From Pollutimonas nitritireducens (GTDB lineage Bacteria; Pseudomonadota; Gammaproteobacteria; Burkholderiales; Burkholderiaceae_B): 64,000 bases of DNA. Below, piece by piece: positions 39,841 through 48,664 of this stretch. Every line of letters starts with the position of its first letter. Position 1 is the first letter of the stretch. The notes under the pieces were generated by a model that made no database searches, was not told where the DNA came from, and saw nothing but the letters and a program-made list of their open reading frames with translations. The position numbers were made by a program, and so were the translations under genes. The stretch covers positions 62,001 through 126,000 of the forward strand of contig NZ_PDNV01000006.1 of assembly GCF_002849615.1 (NCBI RefSeq), in the 5' to 3' direction.

Positions 39841-40494
39841 ATGCCGCCCTCTTTGACTTCACTACTGTCTACGTTCAACTCTACTGAAAATCTCTGGCGC
39901 GGCGCCAAATGTTGTTTGCTTGTTACAGTTGTCTCATTGGCGGGATGCGCGACTAACGCCCAAAACCAGCAGGCGCTGTCCGACCCGGCGCATACTGCAC
40001 GCGATAATTACCTTTCTTATACCCAATCCGATCCATTGGGCGCCTACCTTGCGGGCAAGCCGCAGCCTTACCGCAGCAGTCCAAAAACTACCAAAACACT
40101 GGCAACTGCCGCGCTCAATATGCTGGGCATCAAGTATCGTTTTGGCGGGGAAACACCCAATACCGGATTTGACTGCAGTGGCCTTGTCAGTTATGCGGCG
40201 GAAAAATCGCTGGGCTTGAAACTACCTCGTAGTTCGGCGGAGATGGCACGGGAAGGTAAGTCGATAAAAACCAATGAGCTAAAAAAAGGCGACCTGGTGT
40301 TTTTCAATACTCGTGGGCATCGGTATTCGCACGTTGGAATCTATCTGGGCGACAAGAAATTCGTCCACGCACCGCGCTCAGGCGCCGTGGTCCGCATAGA
40401 AAGCATGGATATCGCTTACTGGAAAAAACGCTATAACGGTGCACGCCGACTGGCTGCCAATACAACGTCCAGTTCCCTGGCAACGGCAAACTGA
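39841..40494 (+). CDS. NlpC/P60 family lipoprotein peptidase
   Basis: This 217-residue protein would cut peptidoglycan stem peptides (D-Glu to diamino acid bond). The lipobox LAGC gives Cys36 as the lipidated residue. The catalytic triad is Cys112 (FDCSGLV), His164 (YSHVGIYLG) and His176 (FVHAPRSG), all in the family order. An Ala/Thr/Ser tail ends the protein. The start is uncertain: ATG at 39841 gives a long but usable signal region; in-frame ATGs at 39721 and 39760 would lengthen it and lie within a region with an inverted repeat. It resembles the E. coli Spr/MepS layout and ends before a terminator. Confidence 0.88.
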   Translation: MPPSLTSLLSTFNSTENLWRGAKCCLLVTVVSLAGCATNAQNQQALSDPAHTARDNYLSYTQSDPLGAYLAGKPQPYRSSPKTTKTLATAALNMLGIKYRFGGETPNTGFDCSGLVSYAAEKSLGLKLPRSSAEMAREGKSIKTNELKKGDLVFFNTRGHRYSHVGIYLGDKKFVHAPRSGAVVRIESMDIAYWKKRYNGARRLAANTTSSSLATAN

Positions 40495-40556
40495 TAACCC
40501 CCTGTCCTGTGTGCAGCGCCGATTTTCAAGTGCTGTTTAATCGCCAAGAACCGGGG

Positions 40557-40589
40557 ACGGCAGCTCTACTCCATGCAGGCTGCCGTTTT
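40557..40589 (+). terminator. Terminator after the NlpC/P60 gene
   Basis: ACGGCAGC (40557-40564) pairs with GCTGCCGT (40579-40586) and is followed by TTTT. The 14-base loop is larger than usual. It lies 63 bases after the stop and just before the convergent DUF2325 gene. Confidence 0.7.
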
Positions 40590-40591
40590 GT

Positions 40592-40945
40592 TTACACTAA
40601 ACGAACCTGACCGGACAATCGTTGCCGCTCCACAGGGCACGCTTCACAGTACCCACACTGATTCAACGCCTGCTTCATGCTGCAAACGGAACGACGGCAG
40701 GCAAGAACACGTATTCCAGAGCGCTGTGCTGCCGCGCGGAACGTTTTCATCACGTTATGCCCCAGAAAATCGGTGAGCAAGATCAATAGTTGGGTGCCGG
40801 AAGGCAGCTGCAGTGTCTTCTTCTGATGAGAAGGATCGCGACCACTGATATGCTGCCTGATGGCGATGTTGTGCCCTTTGAGCAGATCAGGAATATTACC
40901 CAGGCGATCGGCTCCTACGACGACGGCGTTGACGATTTCGGACAT
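40592..40945 (-). CDS. DUF2325 domain protein, probably iron-regulated
   Basis: This 117-residue protein matches the DUF2325 family by its ADRLGNIPDLL start, the ISGRDPSHQKKTLQLPSGTQLLILLTDFLGHN core and the C-terminal CRRSVCSMKQAL. Its last 35 residues contain five Cys (CRRSVC, then CGYC and a final CP), which may bind a metal or cluster. Function is not known. A Fur box overlaps its promoter, so it is probably made when iron is scarce. It stands alone: neighbours are convergent NlpC/P60 and an upstream CysB-type gene. Confidence 0.82.
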   Translation of the reverse strand: MSEIVNAVVVGADRLGNIPDLLKGHNIAIRQHISGRDPSHQKKTLQLPSGTQLLILLTDFLGHNVMKTFRAAAQRSGIRVLACRRSVCSMKQALNQCGYCEACPVERQRLSGQVRLV

Positions 40946-40977
40946 GATGACTCCAGATCAAGTAAACCAGCTCCGTA

Positions 40978-41006
40978 ACGATAATCATTCTTATTATCAA
41001 TGTCAA
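40978..41006 (-). promoter_or_regulatory. Promoter of the DUF2325 gene
   Basis: On the minus strand a perfect TTGACA (41006-41001) and a TATCGT -10 (40983-40978) are separated by 17 bases, about 33 bases before the start codon. The -10 matches four of six. Confidence 0.7.
40980..40998. promoter_or_regulatory. Fur box overlapping the DUF2325 promoter
   Basis: The 19-mer at 40980-40998 matches the classical Fur consensus (GATAATGATAATCATTATC) at 15 of 19 positions. It sits in the spacer and -10 box, where binding of Fe-Fur would block transcription. Confidence 0.8.
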
Positions 41007-41071
41007 CAAAGTTCTGCAACTGTTTGTCCGTCCCAGGTTGGATCGATACGTAACATGTTGCGCCGTCGAAA

Positions 41072-42022
41072 TCAATCGAGCTTGGGGCTCTTGTCGATGG
41101 CTTCCTGCACCACATCCCGCGTCAGCAGGGGTTGAAGCATCTCAAGCAAGATATAGACGTAGTCGCGCAGGAAGACGCCCGACTTGACGGCCACCCGGGT
41201 CACGTGAGTACCGAAAAGATGACCCGCCGGGAGCCCTGCCAGTGCCTTGTCGCGGCGCGGATCAAAGGCCATGCCCGCGATGATCCCGATTCCCAGGCCG
41301 ACGTCGACATAGGTTTTTATTACGTCGGCATCGATGGCTTCCAGCACGATATCAGGGCGTATGCCATTCGCGGCGAACACTTCGTCGATCGTGCCGCGCC
41401 CGGAAAACGCGTGGTCGTAAGTCACAATGGGGTACTTGGCAAGCTGCGCCAAGGTTATGGCCTTAGCCTCGCTGGAAGTCAGTTCCGCCAGGGGATGATC
41501 GGGCCGTACCACGATGATGTGTTCCCATGAGTACAGCGGCATGGCGGCCAGGCCCGGCGTGAGAGCCAGCGTCTCGGTTGCTATGGCGACGTCAGCCTGT
41601 TCATGCAGGACCATCTGTGCCAGGCTGGGAGGACTGCCCTCGGCCAATGACACCCTCACCTTGGGAAATCGTTCCCGAAAGGCGGGGATGACTTTGGGCA
41701 GGATGTAGCGCGCCTGGGCATGCGTGCAAGCTATCACCAGGCCACCCTCGTCACGTCGGGCGAACTCGTCGCTGACCTTCTTGAGGTTATCGACCTCGCG
41801 CATGATGCGATCAATGACCTGGGCCACTACGTGACCGGGTTTGGTAAGCCCCTTGATGCGCTTGCCATGACGCTCAAAAATCTTCAGCCCCAGTTCGTCT
41901 TCGAATTCGATAATGGCCTTGGATACGCCGGGTTGTGACGTGTACAACGTGCGCGCCGCCTCGGTAAGATTGAAATTACGGCGGATCGTTTCACGAACGA
42001 AGCGGAATTGCTGAAGATTCAT
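41072..42022 (-). CDS. CysB-type LysR family regulator
   Basis: This 316-residue protein has the N-terminal winged helix with the CysB-specific start MNLQQFRFVRETIRRNFNLTEAA and TSQPGVSKAIIEFEDELG, and a periplasmic-binding-like effector domain with ERFPKVRVSLAEGSP and DADVIKTYVDVGLGIGI. CysB and Cbl activate sulfate and sulfonate assimilation with N-acetylserine or APS as effectors; which paralogue this is cannot be decided. No cys genes are in the window. A terminator hairpin lies just before its start and contains its Shine-Dalgarno. Confidence 0.9.
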   Translation of the reverse strand: MNLQQFRFVRETIRRNFNLTEAARTLYTSQPGVSKAIIEFEDELGLKIFERHGKRIKGLTKPGHVVAQVIDRIMREVDNLKKVSDEFARRDEGGLVIACTHAQARYILPKVIPAFRERFPKVRVSLAEGSPPSLAQMVLHEQADVAIATETLALTPGLAAMPLYSWEHIIVVRPDHPLAELTSSEAKAITLAQLAKYPIVTYDHAFSGRGTIDEVFAANGIRPDIVLEAIDADVIKTYVDVGLGIGIIAGMAFDPRRDKALAGLPAGHLFGTHVTRVAVKSGVFLRDYVYILLEMLQPLLTRDVVQEAIDKSPKLD

Positions 42023-42050
42023 AAAAATAGCCCTTTCGGAAAGGGCTATT
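42023..42050 (-). terminator. Hairpin terminator and SD-sequestering element between mmsA and the CysB-type gene
   Basis: On the minus strand AATAGCCCTTT (42050-42040) pairs with AAAGGGCTATT (42036-42026) around CCG, followed by T residues up to the ATG at 42022. The AAAGGG in the 3' arm is also the only Shine-Dalgarno of the downstream gene. It can end mmsA transcripts and hide that site on any read-through RNA. Confidence 0.75.
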
Positions 42051-42094
42051 ATATGTAATAAAGAAATAAAAATATATTCTTTATGGTTATAAGC

Positions 42095-43588
42095 TTACTT
42101 CATTGAAATGGTCGTATTGACCCCTGAAGCATGCGCTGACCACCGTGCCGTGACGGTTTTGGTCTGAGTCCAGAAATTGATGGCCTGCTTGCCATTCGGA
42201 CCGGAGTCTCCCAGCTTCGATCCGCGCGAGCCGGTGAAACTGAACCACGCAACGGGTACAGGAATAGGAATATTGATGCCAATCTGGCCGACGTCGATAT
42301 TATTCTGGAAGTAGCGTGCCGAGCCGCCATCCTGTGTGAATACGGCGACGCCGTTACCGTTTGGGTTGCGATTGATGAATTCGACCGCTTCCTCGAGCGT
42401 ATCGACACTCACGACCGATAATACCGGGCCGAATATTTCTTCGCGGTAAATGGCCATATCGGCGGTCACGTTATTGAATATCGTTGGGCCGACAAAATTG
42501 CCCTTTTCGTAATTCAAGACTTCCAGACCGCGTCCGTCAAGCAAGAGCTCTGCTCCTTCATCCACACCTTGCTGGATCAGGCCTTCAACGCGTTTCTTGG
42601 CGTTCGGCGATACCAGCGGGCCCAGATCGGCATCGCGGTCGGAACCGATGCTGACCTTCAGTTTTTTCGCGCGTTCGACAAAGTCAGGAAGCCAGTCGCG
42701 GGCCTTCCCGACCAGGACAGCCACGGATGTGGCCATGCAACGTTGTCCAGCAGCACCGAATGCGGCCCCAACAAGCTGATTAAGCGCCACTTCGCGATCG
42801 GCGTCCGGAAGTATGACGCAGTGGTTCTTGGCACCCATCATGGCCTGGCAACGTTTGCCGGCCTTGGAAGCCCGGTTGTAGATTTCCGTGCCGACATGCG
42901 TCGAACCGATGAACGATATGGCCTTGATGTCGGGATGATCGCACAGGGCGTTGGCAATCTCCGGGCCACCGTGCACGACGTTCAGCACACCTGGCGGCAA
43001 GCCGGCTTCGAGTGCCAGCCTGGCCAGCATCAGCGACGCGCTTGGATCCTGTTCGGAGGGTTTGAGGATGAACGTGTTGCCTGCCGCTACGGCCAACGGG
43101 AACATGAAGCATGGCAGCATGATGGGAAAGTTGAAGGCGGTGATGCCAGCCACGACACCCAGAGGCTGTATCAGCGTGTAGACGTCAATGCCGGTCGCCG
43201 CATTTTCAGCGTACTCGCCCAGTTGCAACGAAGTGATCGAGCATGCATGCTCGATCACTTCGAGGCCTCGGCCCACTTCGCCTTCGGCATCTGGCAGGGT
43301 TTTGCCGTGTTCCAGCGAAATGGATTTTGCCAGCGCCTCGGTATTGTCGCGGACCAGTTTCTGCAGATTCAACATGATGCGCATGCGTGCGCCCTGGCTT
43401 GCGTTGCGCCAAGTCTTGAATGCTTCTTTGGAATTGGCCACTGCCAGATCCAGTTCTTCCTTGGTTGCAAACGGTACTTGGGCAACGACCTCCTGCGTGG
43501 CAGGGTTGACGATATCACGCCACTGCGTTGTCTTGGACTGTACAAGCTCACCACCGATAAGTAGTGGAATACGGGGAACTGCACTCAT
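42095..43588 (-). CDS. mmsA: CoA-acylating methylmalonate-semialdehyde dehydrogenase
   Basis: This 497-residue aldehyde dehydrogenase converts methylmalonate semialdehyde (valine and thymine breakdown) or malonate semialdehyde to propionyl-CoA or acetyl-CoA, with NAD and CoA. The catalytic Cys284 sits in GQRCMATSVAV. MmsA-specific features are GAKNHCVILPDAD and INIPIPVPVAWFSFTGSRGSKLG. AAGGAG before the ATG at 43588 decides the start over an in-frame ATG at 43618. mmsB is not adjacent. A binding-protein gene lies 37 bases upstream on the same strand. Confidence 0.94.
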   Translation of the reverse strand: MSAVPRIPLLIGGELVQSKTTQWRDIVNPATQEVVAQVPFATKEELDLAVANSKEAFKTWRNASQGARMRIMLNLQKLVRDNTEALAKSISLEHGKTLPDAEGEVGRGLEVIEHACSITSLQLGEYAENAATGIDVYTLIQPLGVVAGITAFNFPIMLPCFMFPLAVAAGNTFILKPSEQDPSASLMLARLALEAGLPPGVLNVVHGGPEIANALCDHPDIKAISFIGSTHVGTEIYNRASKAGKRCQAMMGAKNHCVILPDADREVALNQLVGAAFGAAGQRCMATSVAVLVGKARDWLPDFVERAKKLKVSIGSDRDADLGPLVSPNAKKRVEGLIQQGVDEGAELLLDGRGLEVLNYEKGNFVGPTIFNNVTADMAIYREEIFGPVLSVVSVDTLEEAVEFINRNPNGNGVAVFTQDGGSARYFQNNIDVGQIGINIPIPVPVAWFSFTGSRGSKLGDSGPNGKQAINFWTQTKTVTARWSAHASGVNTTISMK

Positions 43589-43625
43589 TAAGGTCTCCTT
43601 GGCGCATTCATGATGCAAAAGTGAA

Positions 43626-44837
43626 TCAGCTGTTCTTGACCAGCGGACATGTGGACTGGGACAAAGGCTGGAATGCTTCGTTGGCAGGAATGGTCGCGAC
43701 CAGCTTCGACAGATCCCACTCGTTCTTCGATTCCGCCGGGGTTTTCACCTCGTACAAATACATATCGTGTATGACGCGCCCATCAGGACGAATCGATGCG
43801 TTGTGCATGATCGGGTCCTTGATGGGTAGCTCCCGCATCTTGGCCGCGACAACATCACCGTTTGTGGATTCCGACGCGGCCACGGCCTTCAGGTAGTGCC
43901 TCACGCTGGAATACACACCTGCCTGCGTCATGGTAGGTTTCTGGTTCTTGAATGCCTTGGCAAAGTGGTTCGACCAGGCACGGGTGCCTTCGTCGAAATC
44001 CCAATAGAATCCGTCGACGTAGGTGAGTCCCTGGGCGGTCTCCAGCCCCAGGGCACGCAAGTCTGACAGGAATATCAGCAGCGAGGCCAGGCGCTGCCCG
44101 CCTGAAACGATGCCGAATTCGCGCGCCTGCTTGATGGCATTGACCACGTCGGCGCCGCCATTGGCCAGCGCGACCACCTGGGCCTTGGAGGTTTGTGCTT
44201 GAAGGAGATAAGACGCAAAGTCAGCCACATTCAGCGGATGCAGTACCGAACCTACCACCGTTCCGCCCAGTTCCTTGACCATATCCTGGGCACCCTTTTG
44301 CAGGGAATGCCCGAACGCATAATCGACCGTGACAAAATACCAGGACTTGCCGCCCTTACCTATCATTGCCCTCACGCCTCCCACCGACTGGGAATAGACG
44401 TCGAACATCCAGTGAAAGCCAACGGGGGAACAGCTGTCGTTGGTGAGTCCCGTGGTGGCGGGTCCCGAAAACATGACGACTTTGTTTTTTTCCTTGGCAA
44501 TGCCTTGCACAGCCAGAGCGACGGCTGAGTTGGTCAGGTCGGCGATGGCGCTGACGCCGTCACGATCAAACCATTCGCGTGCCTTGGCCGCACCGACGTC
44601 TGCCTTGTTTTGATTGTCGGCCGATACCAGCGAGATCTCCATGCCCTTGCACTCGGCGGCAAGACAGTCGTCAATGGCAAGCTGAGCCGCGGCCACTGAG
44701 CCGGGCCCGCCCATAGATGCGTATGTACCCGACATATCGGTAAGCACGCCTATCTTCACTGGGGGCGCCTTGGCATGAGCGAAGCCTGCAAGACCCATAC
44801 ATATGCTGGCAGCCAGCGTGATTGTGGTGTTGTTCAT
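43626..44837 (-). CDS. ABC transporter substrate-binding protein, LivK type
   Basis: This 403-residue periplasmic protein has a signal peptide (residues 1-22, AHA before KAPPVKIGVL) and the type I binding fold: KIGVLTDMSGTYASMGGPGS at the start, then VDYAFGHSLQKGAQDMVKELGG and VYSSVRHYLKAVAA. It probably captures a small organic acid or amide. Lying directly before mmsA and divergent from a LysR gene, its ligand may feed the MmsA step, but this is inferred from position. No permease or ATPase is close. Two Cys pairs (CLAAEC; a single CP near the end) are visible. Confidence 0.87.
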   Translation of the reverse strand: MNNTTITLAASICMGLAGFAHAKAPPVKIGVLTDMSGTYASMGGPGSVAAAQLAIDDCLAAECKGMEISLVSADNQNKADVGAAKAREWFDRDGVSAIADLTNSAVALAVQGIAKEKNKVVMFSGPATTGLTNDSCSPVGFHWMFDVYSQSVGGVRAMIGKGGKSWYFVTVDYAFGHSLQKGAQDMVKELGGTVVGSVLHPLNVADFASYLLQAQTSKAQVVALANGGADVVNAIKQAREFGIVSGGQRLASLLIFLSDLRALGLETAQGLTYVDGFYWDFDEGTRAWSNHFAKAFKNQKPTMTQAGVYSSVRHYLKAVAASESTNGDVVAAKMRELPIKDPIMHNASIRPDGRVIHDMYLYEVKTPAESKNEWDLSKLVATIPANEAFQPLSQSTCPLVKNS

Positions 44838-45007
44838 GGTTGTCTCCGATCGTTATTTTTGCGTCGTTTTGCGCTTATTTTCGCGGCCCGCCCTTTCTGC
44901 AGCTGAACACGGGGCACTTTGGGCCACTCATGCAGTGTAGTTGTGTAAAAAACTAATTTCCATCAAAATATTTGCACATTCAATGCTAATCAATGCACAA
45001 GGCTTTT

Positions 45008-45937
45008 ATGGATTGGGATGGGCTGCGTTATTTTCTGGAAGTTGCACGCACGCAGCGTGTAAGCGCCGCTGCACGTCGACTCGGCGTGCAGCACACGACG
45101 GTATCGCGCCGTATCCATGCCCTGGAACAGGAGCTCGGAACCGTACTCTTCAACAAATCCAAGTCCAGCGGCTTCACCATGACGGAAGAAGGCACACGGT
45201 TTTTCTCGTATGCTGAAGCGATCGAGAGTACCCTCTTGTCCGCGCGCGAAGACGTCTCAGGGCAATCACAAACGTTGTCAGGGCATCTACGCGTTGGCTG
45301 CACCGAAGGCTTCGGGAACTATGTGCTGGCACCGCTCATGACGGATTTCCAGCGCCGCTTTCCGGCCATTACGCTCGACATCATGCCGGTCCCGCGATTC
45401 ATCAGCCTGTCCAAGCGCGAGGCCGATATCGCCATATCGCTGGAACGTCCGCAACGCGGTCCCTATCTATGCACTAAGTTGATGGACTATTCGCTGAAAC
45501 TGTATGGAGCGACGAAATACCTGGACCAGCAGCCACACATAAACAACAAGTCCGACCTGGCCCGACACACGTTCATCGGCTACGTCGAGGAATTGCTTTT
45601 CAGCGACCGGCTGCGTTATCTGGAAGATATTGTTCCTGCTGATAGGGTGATTTTCAAGAGTACCAGCGTGATTGCCCAATACCAGGCAGTACTGCAAGGG
45701 CGTTCGCTCACCATACTGCCGTGTTTCATGGCGGCGCAGGATTCCCGCCTTCGTGCTGTTCTCGAGGACGACATCGTCCTGACGCGCAGCTTCTGGATGT
45801 ATTGCCACGAAGACCTGCGTCAATCCAGGCGTGTGATGGCGTTATGGGACTTCTTGAAGAAATCGGTGCAGCTCAACGGCCCCCTGCTGCAGGGCACCGG
45901 AACGGCTCTGCAATACCTGGAGGAAGATCCCTCCTGA
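45008..45937 (+). CDS. LysR family transcriptional regulator
   Basis: This 309-residue protein has an N-terminal helix-turn-helix (DWDGLRYFLEVARTQRVSAAARRLGVQHTTVSRRI) and an effector domain starting LSGHLRVGCTEGFGNYVLAPLM. The ATG at 45008 has AAGG five bases upstream; an in-frame ATG at 44993 has none. It is divergent from the binding-protein-mmsA pair with 170 bases between, the standard layout of a LysR regulator and its target. The gap is AT-rich before the LysR start and shows no recognisable element beyond that. Target and co-inducer are unknown. Confidence 0.88.
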   Translation: MDWDGLRYFLEVARTQRVSAAARRLGVQHTTVSRRIHALEQELGTVLFNKSKSSGFTMTEEGTRFFSYAEAIESTLLSAREDVSGQSQTLSGHLRVGCTEGFGNYVLAPLMTDFQRRFPAITLDIMPVPRFISLSKREADIAISLERPQRGPYLCTKLMDYSLKLYGATKYLDQQPHINNKSDLARHTFIGYVEELLFSDRLRYLEDIVPADRVIFKSTSVIAQYQAVLQGRSLTILPCFMAAQDSRLRAVLEDDIVLTRSFWMYCHEDLRQSRRVMALWDFLKKSVQLNGPLLQGTGTALQYLEEDPS

Positions 45938-45968
45938 CCGCGGCCTGCGAATTCTATCCACCCATCGG

Positions 45969-47096
45969 CTACGCAGGTTTGGGATTCGACGCAGACCCTG
46001 GATCCTTGGGCGCCTTGACGCGTAATTTGCGCCACATCATATACATCATCAGGGCAGTGAAAACGGCATGCACGAGCCATACTCCTATGCCGAAGTTGAG
46101 CTGGCCGTTTCCAATCCAACCGCGTGACAGGTTGATGAGGTTCATATAGAGCAAGCCCACCAGGCCGGCGATCAGAAGATCGCCCGATCGACCCAGCCTT
46201 GGATTTACAGCACCCAGCGGAATCGCCAGCAAGGCAAGATTGAGCGCCGCCAGGGGCAAGGCAATACGCCACATGATCTGCGAGCGGGCGTTATCGGTGT
46301 TGTCGGCAAAGAGCTGCATTGTGGGCCGTGCCTTTATTTGTTGTTCAGCCTGCGCCCTGACCGCGGCGGCCGAGCTGGCATCGTTTCTGCTTTCAAGACG
46401 GAAACCATAACGCTCGAAGTCCACCAGCCTGAAATCAGACTGCCCAGGCTTTAAATCGTAGCGGTGGCCCTCGTTGAGCACAAGAAACCGGTCGCCGTTG
46501 GGCTCGTTCTGGATACGGGCGCTTTCCGCGGTAATGACGCTGAGCCATTCGGGATCGATGACCCGCGCAATGATATTGCCCAGCTCCTGATCCGGCCCGG
46601 TAGGCTCCTCCGCAAAAAACACGCGCGCACCGTCCTGAGTTTCGATGAACTGTCCGGCCGTAACCTTGGAAAGATCGGAGCGTTGCTCGTAGCGCTGACG
46701 ATACTCGCTGATCTGGCGATATGCCCAAGGCGATGCCAGGAGCGTAAGAATGGAGATCATCACCGCGACAGGAACAGCGCAACGCAACACGGGCCCGACC
46801 CAGTCTTTCAATGAGAGACCGCTGGCAAACCAGACCACCATTTCAGATTCACGAAAGTTCCGTGTAATCGTGGTCAACACGGCAATAAACAAAGAAACCG
46901 CCAGGATGACTGGCAAGGCGGTTATGCTGGAAAACGTCGCCAGCCCCACGACCACATCGGCGCCGATGGCGCCGTTCGCGGCCTCGCCCAACAGGCGAAC
47001 CAGCAATACACTGAGCCAAACGACCAGCAATGTCGAGAACACGACACCCGCGTGACTCAGGATTTCAGATACAACAGAACGTTTGAATAGTGACAT
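45969..47096 (-). CDS. lptF: LPS export permease LptF
   Basis: This 375-residue inner-membrane protein has six helices around a periplasmic beta-jellyroll domain (roughly residues 120-270), the YjgP/YjgQ layout. It forms the LptB2FG transporter that drives lipopolysaccharide from the inner membrane onto LptC. The start LFKRSVVSEILSHAGVVF and the FARESEMVVW-like segment (FRESEMVVWFASG) match LptF. The normal partner lptG is not next to it: the downstream gene is the convergent LysR gene. It is divergent from pepA with 55 bases between. Confidence 0.93.
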   Translation of the reverse strand: MSLFKRSVVSEILSHAGVVFSTLLVVWLSVLLVRLLGEAANGAIGADVVVGLATFSSITALPVILAVSLFIAVLTTITRNFRESEMVVWFASGLSLKDWVGPVLRCAVPVAVMISILTLLASPWAYRQISEYRQRYEQRSDLSKVTAGQFIETQDGARVFFAEEPTGPDQELGNIIARVIDPEWLSVITAESARIQNEPNGDRFLVLNEGHRYDLKPGQSDFRLVDFERYGFRLESRNDASSAAAVRAQAEQQIKARPTMQLFADNTDNARSQIMWRIALPLAALNLALLAIPLGAVNPRLGRSGDLLIAGLVGLLYMNLINLSRGWIGNGQLNFGIGVWLVHAVFTALMMYMMWRKLRVKAPKDPGSASNPKPA

Positions 47097-47151
47097 GAGA
47101 GAATATGCGGGATAATCATCAGCATCCTATGGACACTTTCTGGAAACTCGA

Positions 47152-48660
47152 ATGGAATTTAGCACACAGACTACGGCTTCCTTGCATCAAATCAAGACTG
47201 CCGCCCTTGCGGTAGGGGTATTTGCCGACGGGATCCTGAGCCCCGCCGCCGACATTATCGACCATGCAAGCAACGGGGCACTGCGCAGTGTTCTGGATTC
47301 CGAGTTCAAAGCGAAACCCAACACCCACCTGGTGCTAAGAAACCTCCCGGGCGTTGCGGCGGTACGGGTGGTTCTGGTGGGCCTGGGCAAACAAGAGCGC
47401 TACAACGCCGCCGCCCACGCTGCAGGCGAACTTGCGTTCGCTCACTATACTGTAAGCGCCAATCTTGCTGAAGGCGTCTCAACGCTTGCGGCAATCGAAT
47501 GCCCCAACTCCAGCTTGCGTGCCCGCGCCCGGGCTGCCGCCATGGCAGCCGGACGCGCAACCTATCGTTACAGTGCAACCGTCACGAAGCCCGAAACAGA
47601 CACGCCGCCAAGACTCCGCAAGATTGCGGTGTGGGTGTCGCGTACGCAAGCCACTGAAGCGCAAAATGGCCTGCGTGAAGGCCGGGCCATTGCCAACGGC
47701 ATGAATCTTACGCGCCTGCTGGGCGATTTGCCTCCCAATGTCTGCACGCCGACCTATTTGGGTAATACGGCCAAGAAACTGACCAAGGAATTCAAGACGC
47801 TTAAAGCCGAAATTCTAGGCCGTAAGGAAATCGAAGCCCTGCAAATGGGGTCTTTCCTGTCGGTGGCGCGTGGTTCTTATGAAGCGCCCGTCTTTATCGT
47901 ATTGAAGCATACTCCGGCAGGTCCGAAGCCATCGCCCAAGAATCGGAAAGCGCCCATCGTCCTGGTTGGCAAAGGCATCACCTTCGACGCTGGCGGGATT
48001 TCCATCAAACCCGCCGCGAACATGGATGAGATGAAATACGATATGTGCGGTGCGGCCAGTGTGCTGGGCACCTTACGCGCCATTGCCGAACTGGAACTCG
48101 AACGGGAAGTCATCGCATTGATTCCTTCTTGCGAGAACCTGCCCAGCGGACGCGCCAACAAGCCTGGCGACGTCGTCACCAGCATGTCCGGCCAGACCAT
48201 AGAAATACTAAATACCGATGCCGAAGGGCGGTTGGTCCTGTGCGATGCCTTAACGTACGCCGAACGGTTCAAACCCGCTGCGGTCATTGATGTGGCCACG
48301 CTGACCGGAGCCTGCGTCGTGGCGCTGGGCCATATCAACACAGGGCTTTTCAGTCCCGATGACGCGCTGGCCCACAGCCTGCTGCAAGCCGGCCGCGATA
48401 CCAACGACCCAGCCTGGCGCATGCCGCTGGACGAAGCCTACCAGGAACAACTGCGTTCCAACTTCGCCGACATGGCCAATATCGGTGGACCGCCGGCCGG
48501 ATCGGTCACCGCGGCGTGCTTTTTGTCACGCTTCACCGGCAAGTATCCATGGGCGCATCTCGACATTGCCGGTACGGCATGGCGCAGCGGAAAAGACAAA
48601 GGTGCCTCGGGCAGGCCGGTACCTCTGCTGGTCCAGTACCTGGTCGACCAGGCGTCATAA
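47152..48660 (+). CDS. pepA: Leucyl aminopeptidase (cytosol aminopeptidase)
   Basis: This 502-residue dizinc or manganese M17 peptidase removes N-terminal residues, and in E. coli it also binds DNA. Metal-ligand motifs are seen: [11 protein letters not shown] with Lys274 and Asp279, and NTDAEGRL at 354-361 with Asp356 and Glu358. The N-terminal 160 residues are the macro-like hexamerisation domain. It is divergent from lptF and lies just before holC, four bases apart, as in many proteobacteria. Confidence 0.96.
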   Translation: MEFSTQTTASLHQIKTAALAVGVFADGILSPAADIIDHASNGALRSVLDSEFKAKPNTHLVLRNLPGVAAVRVVLVGLGKQERYNAAAHAAGELAFAHYTVSANLAEGVSTLAAIECPNSSLRARARAAAMAAGRATYRYSATVTKPETDTPPRLRKIAVWVSRTQATEAQNGLREGRAIANGMNLTRLLGDLPPNVCTPTYLGNTAKKLTKEFKTLKAEILGRKEIEALQMGSFLSVARGSYEAPVFIVLKHTPAGPKPSPKNRKAPIVLVGKGITFDAGGISIKPAANMDEMKYDMCGAASVLGTLRAIAELELEREVIALIPSCENLPSGRANKPGDVVTSMSGQTIEILNTDAEGRLVLCDALTYAERFKPAAVIDVATLTGACVVALGHINTGLFSPDDALAHSLLQAGRDTNDPAWRMPLDEAYQEQLRSNFADMANIGGPPAGSVTAACFLSRFTGKYPWAHLDIAGTAWRSGKDKGASGRPVPLLVQYLVDQAS

Positions 48661-48664
48661 CAGC

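Noticed and set aside
42569-43564. A 331-codon open frame on the plus strand inside mmsA
   Set aside because: Antisense shadow of a conserved aldehyde dehydrogenase.
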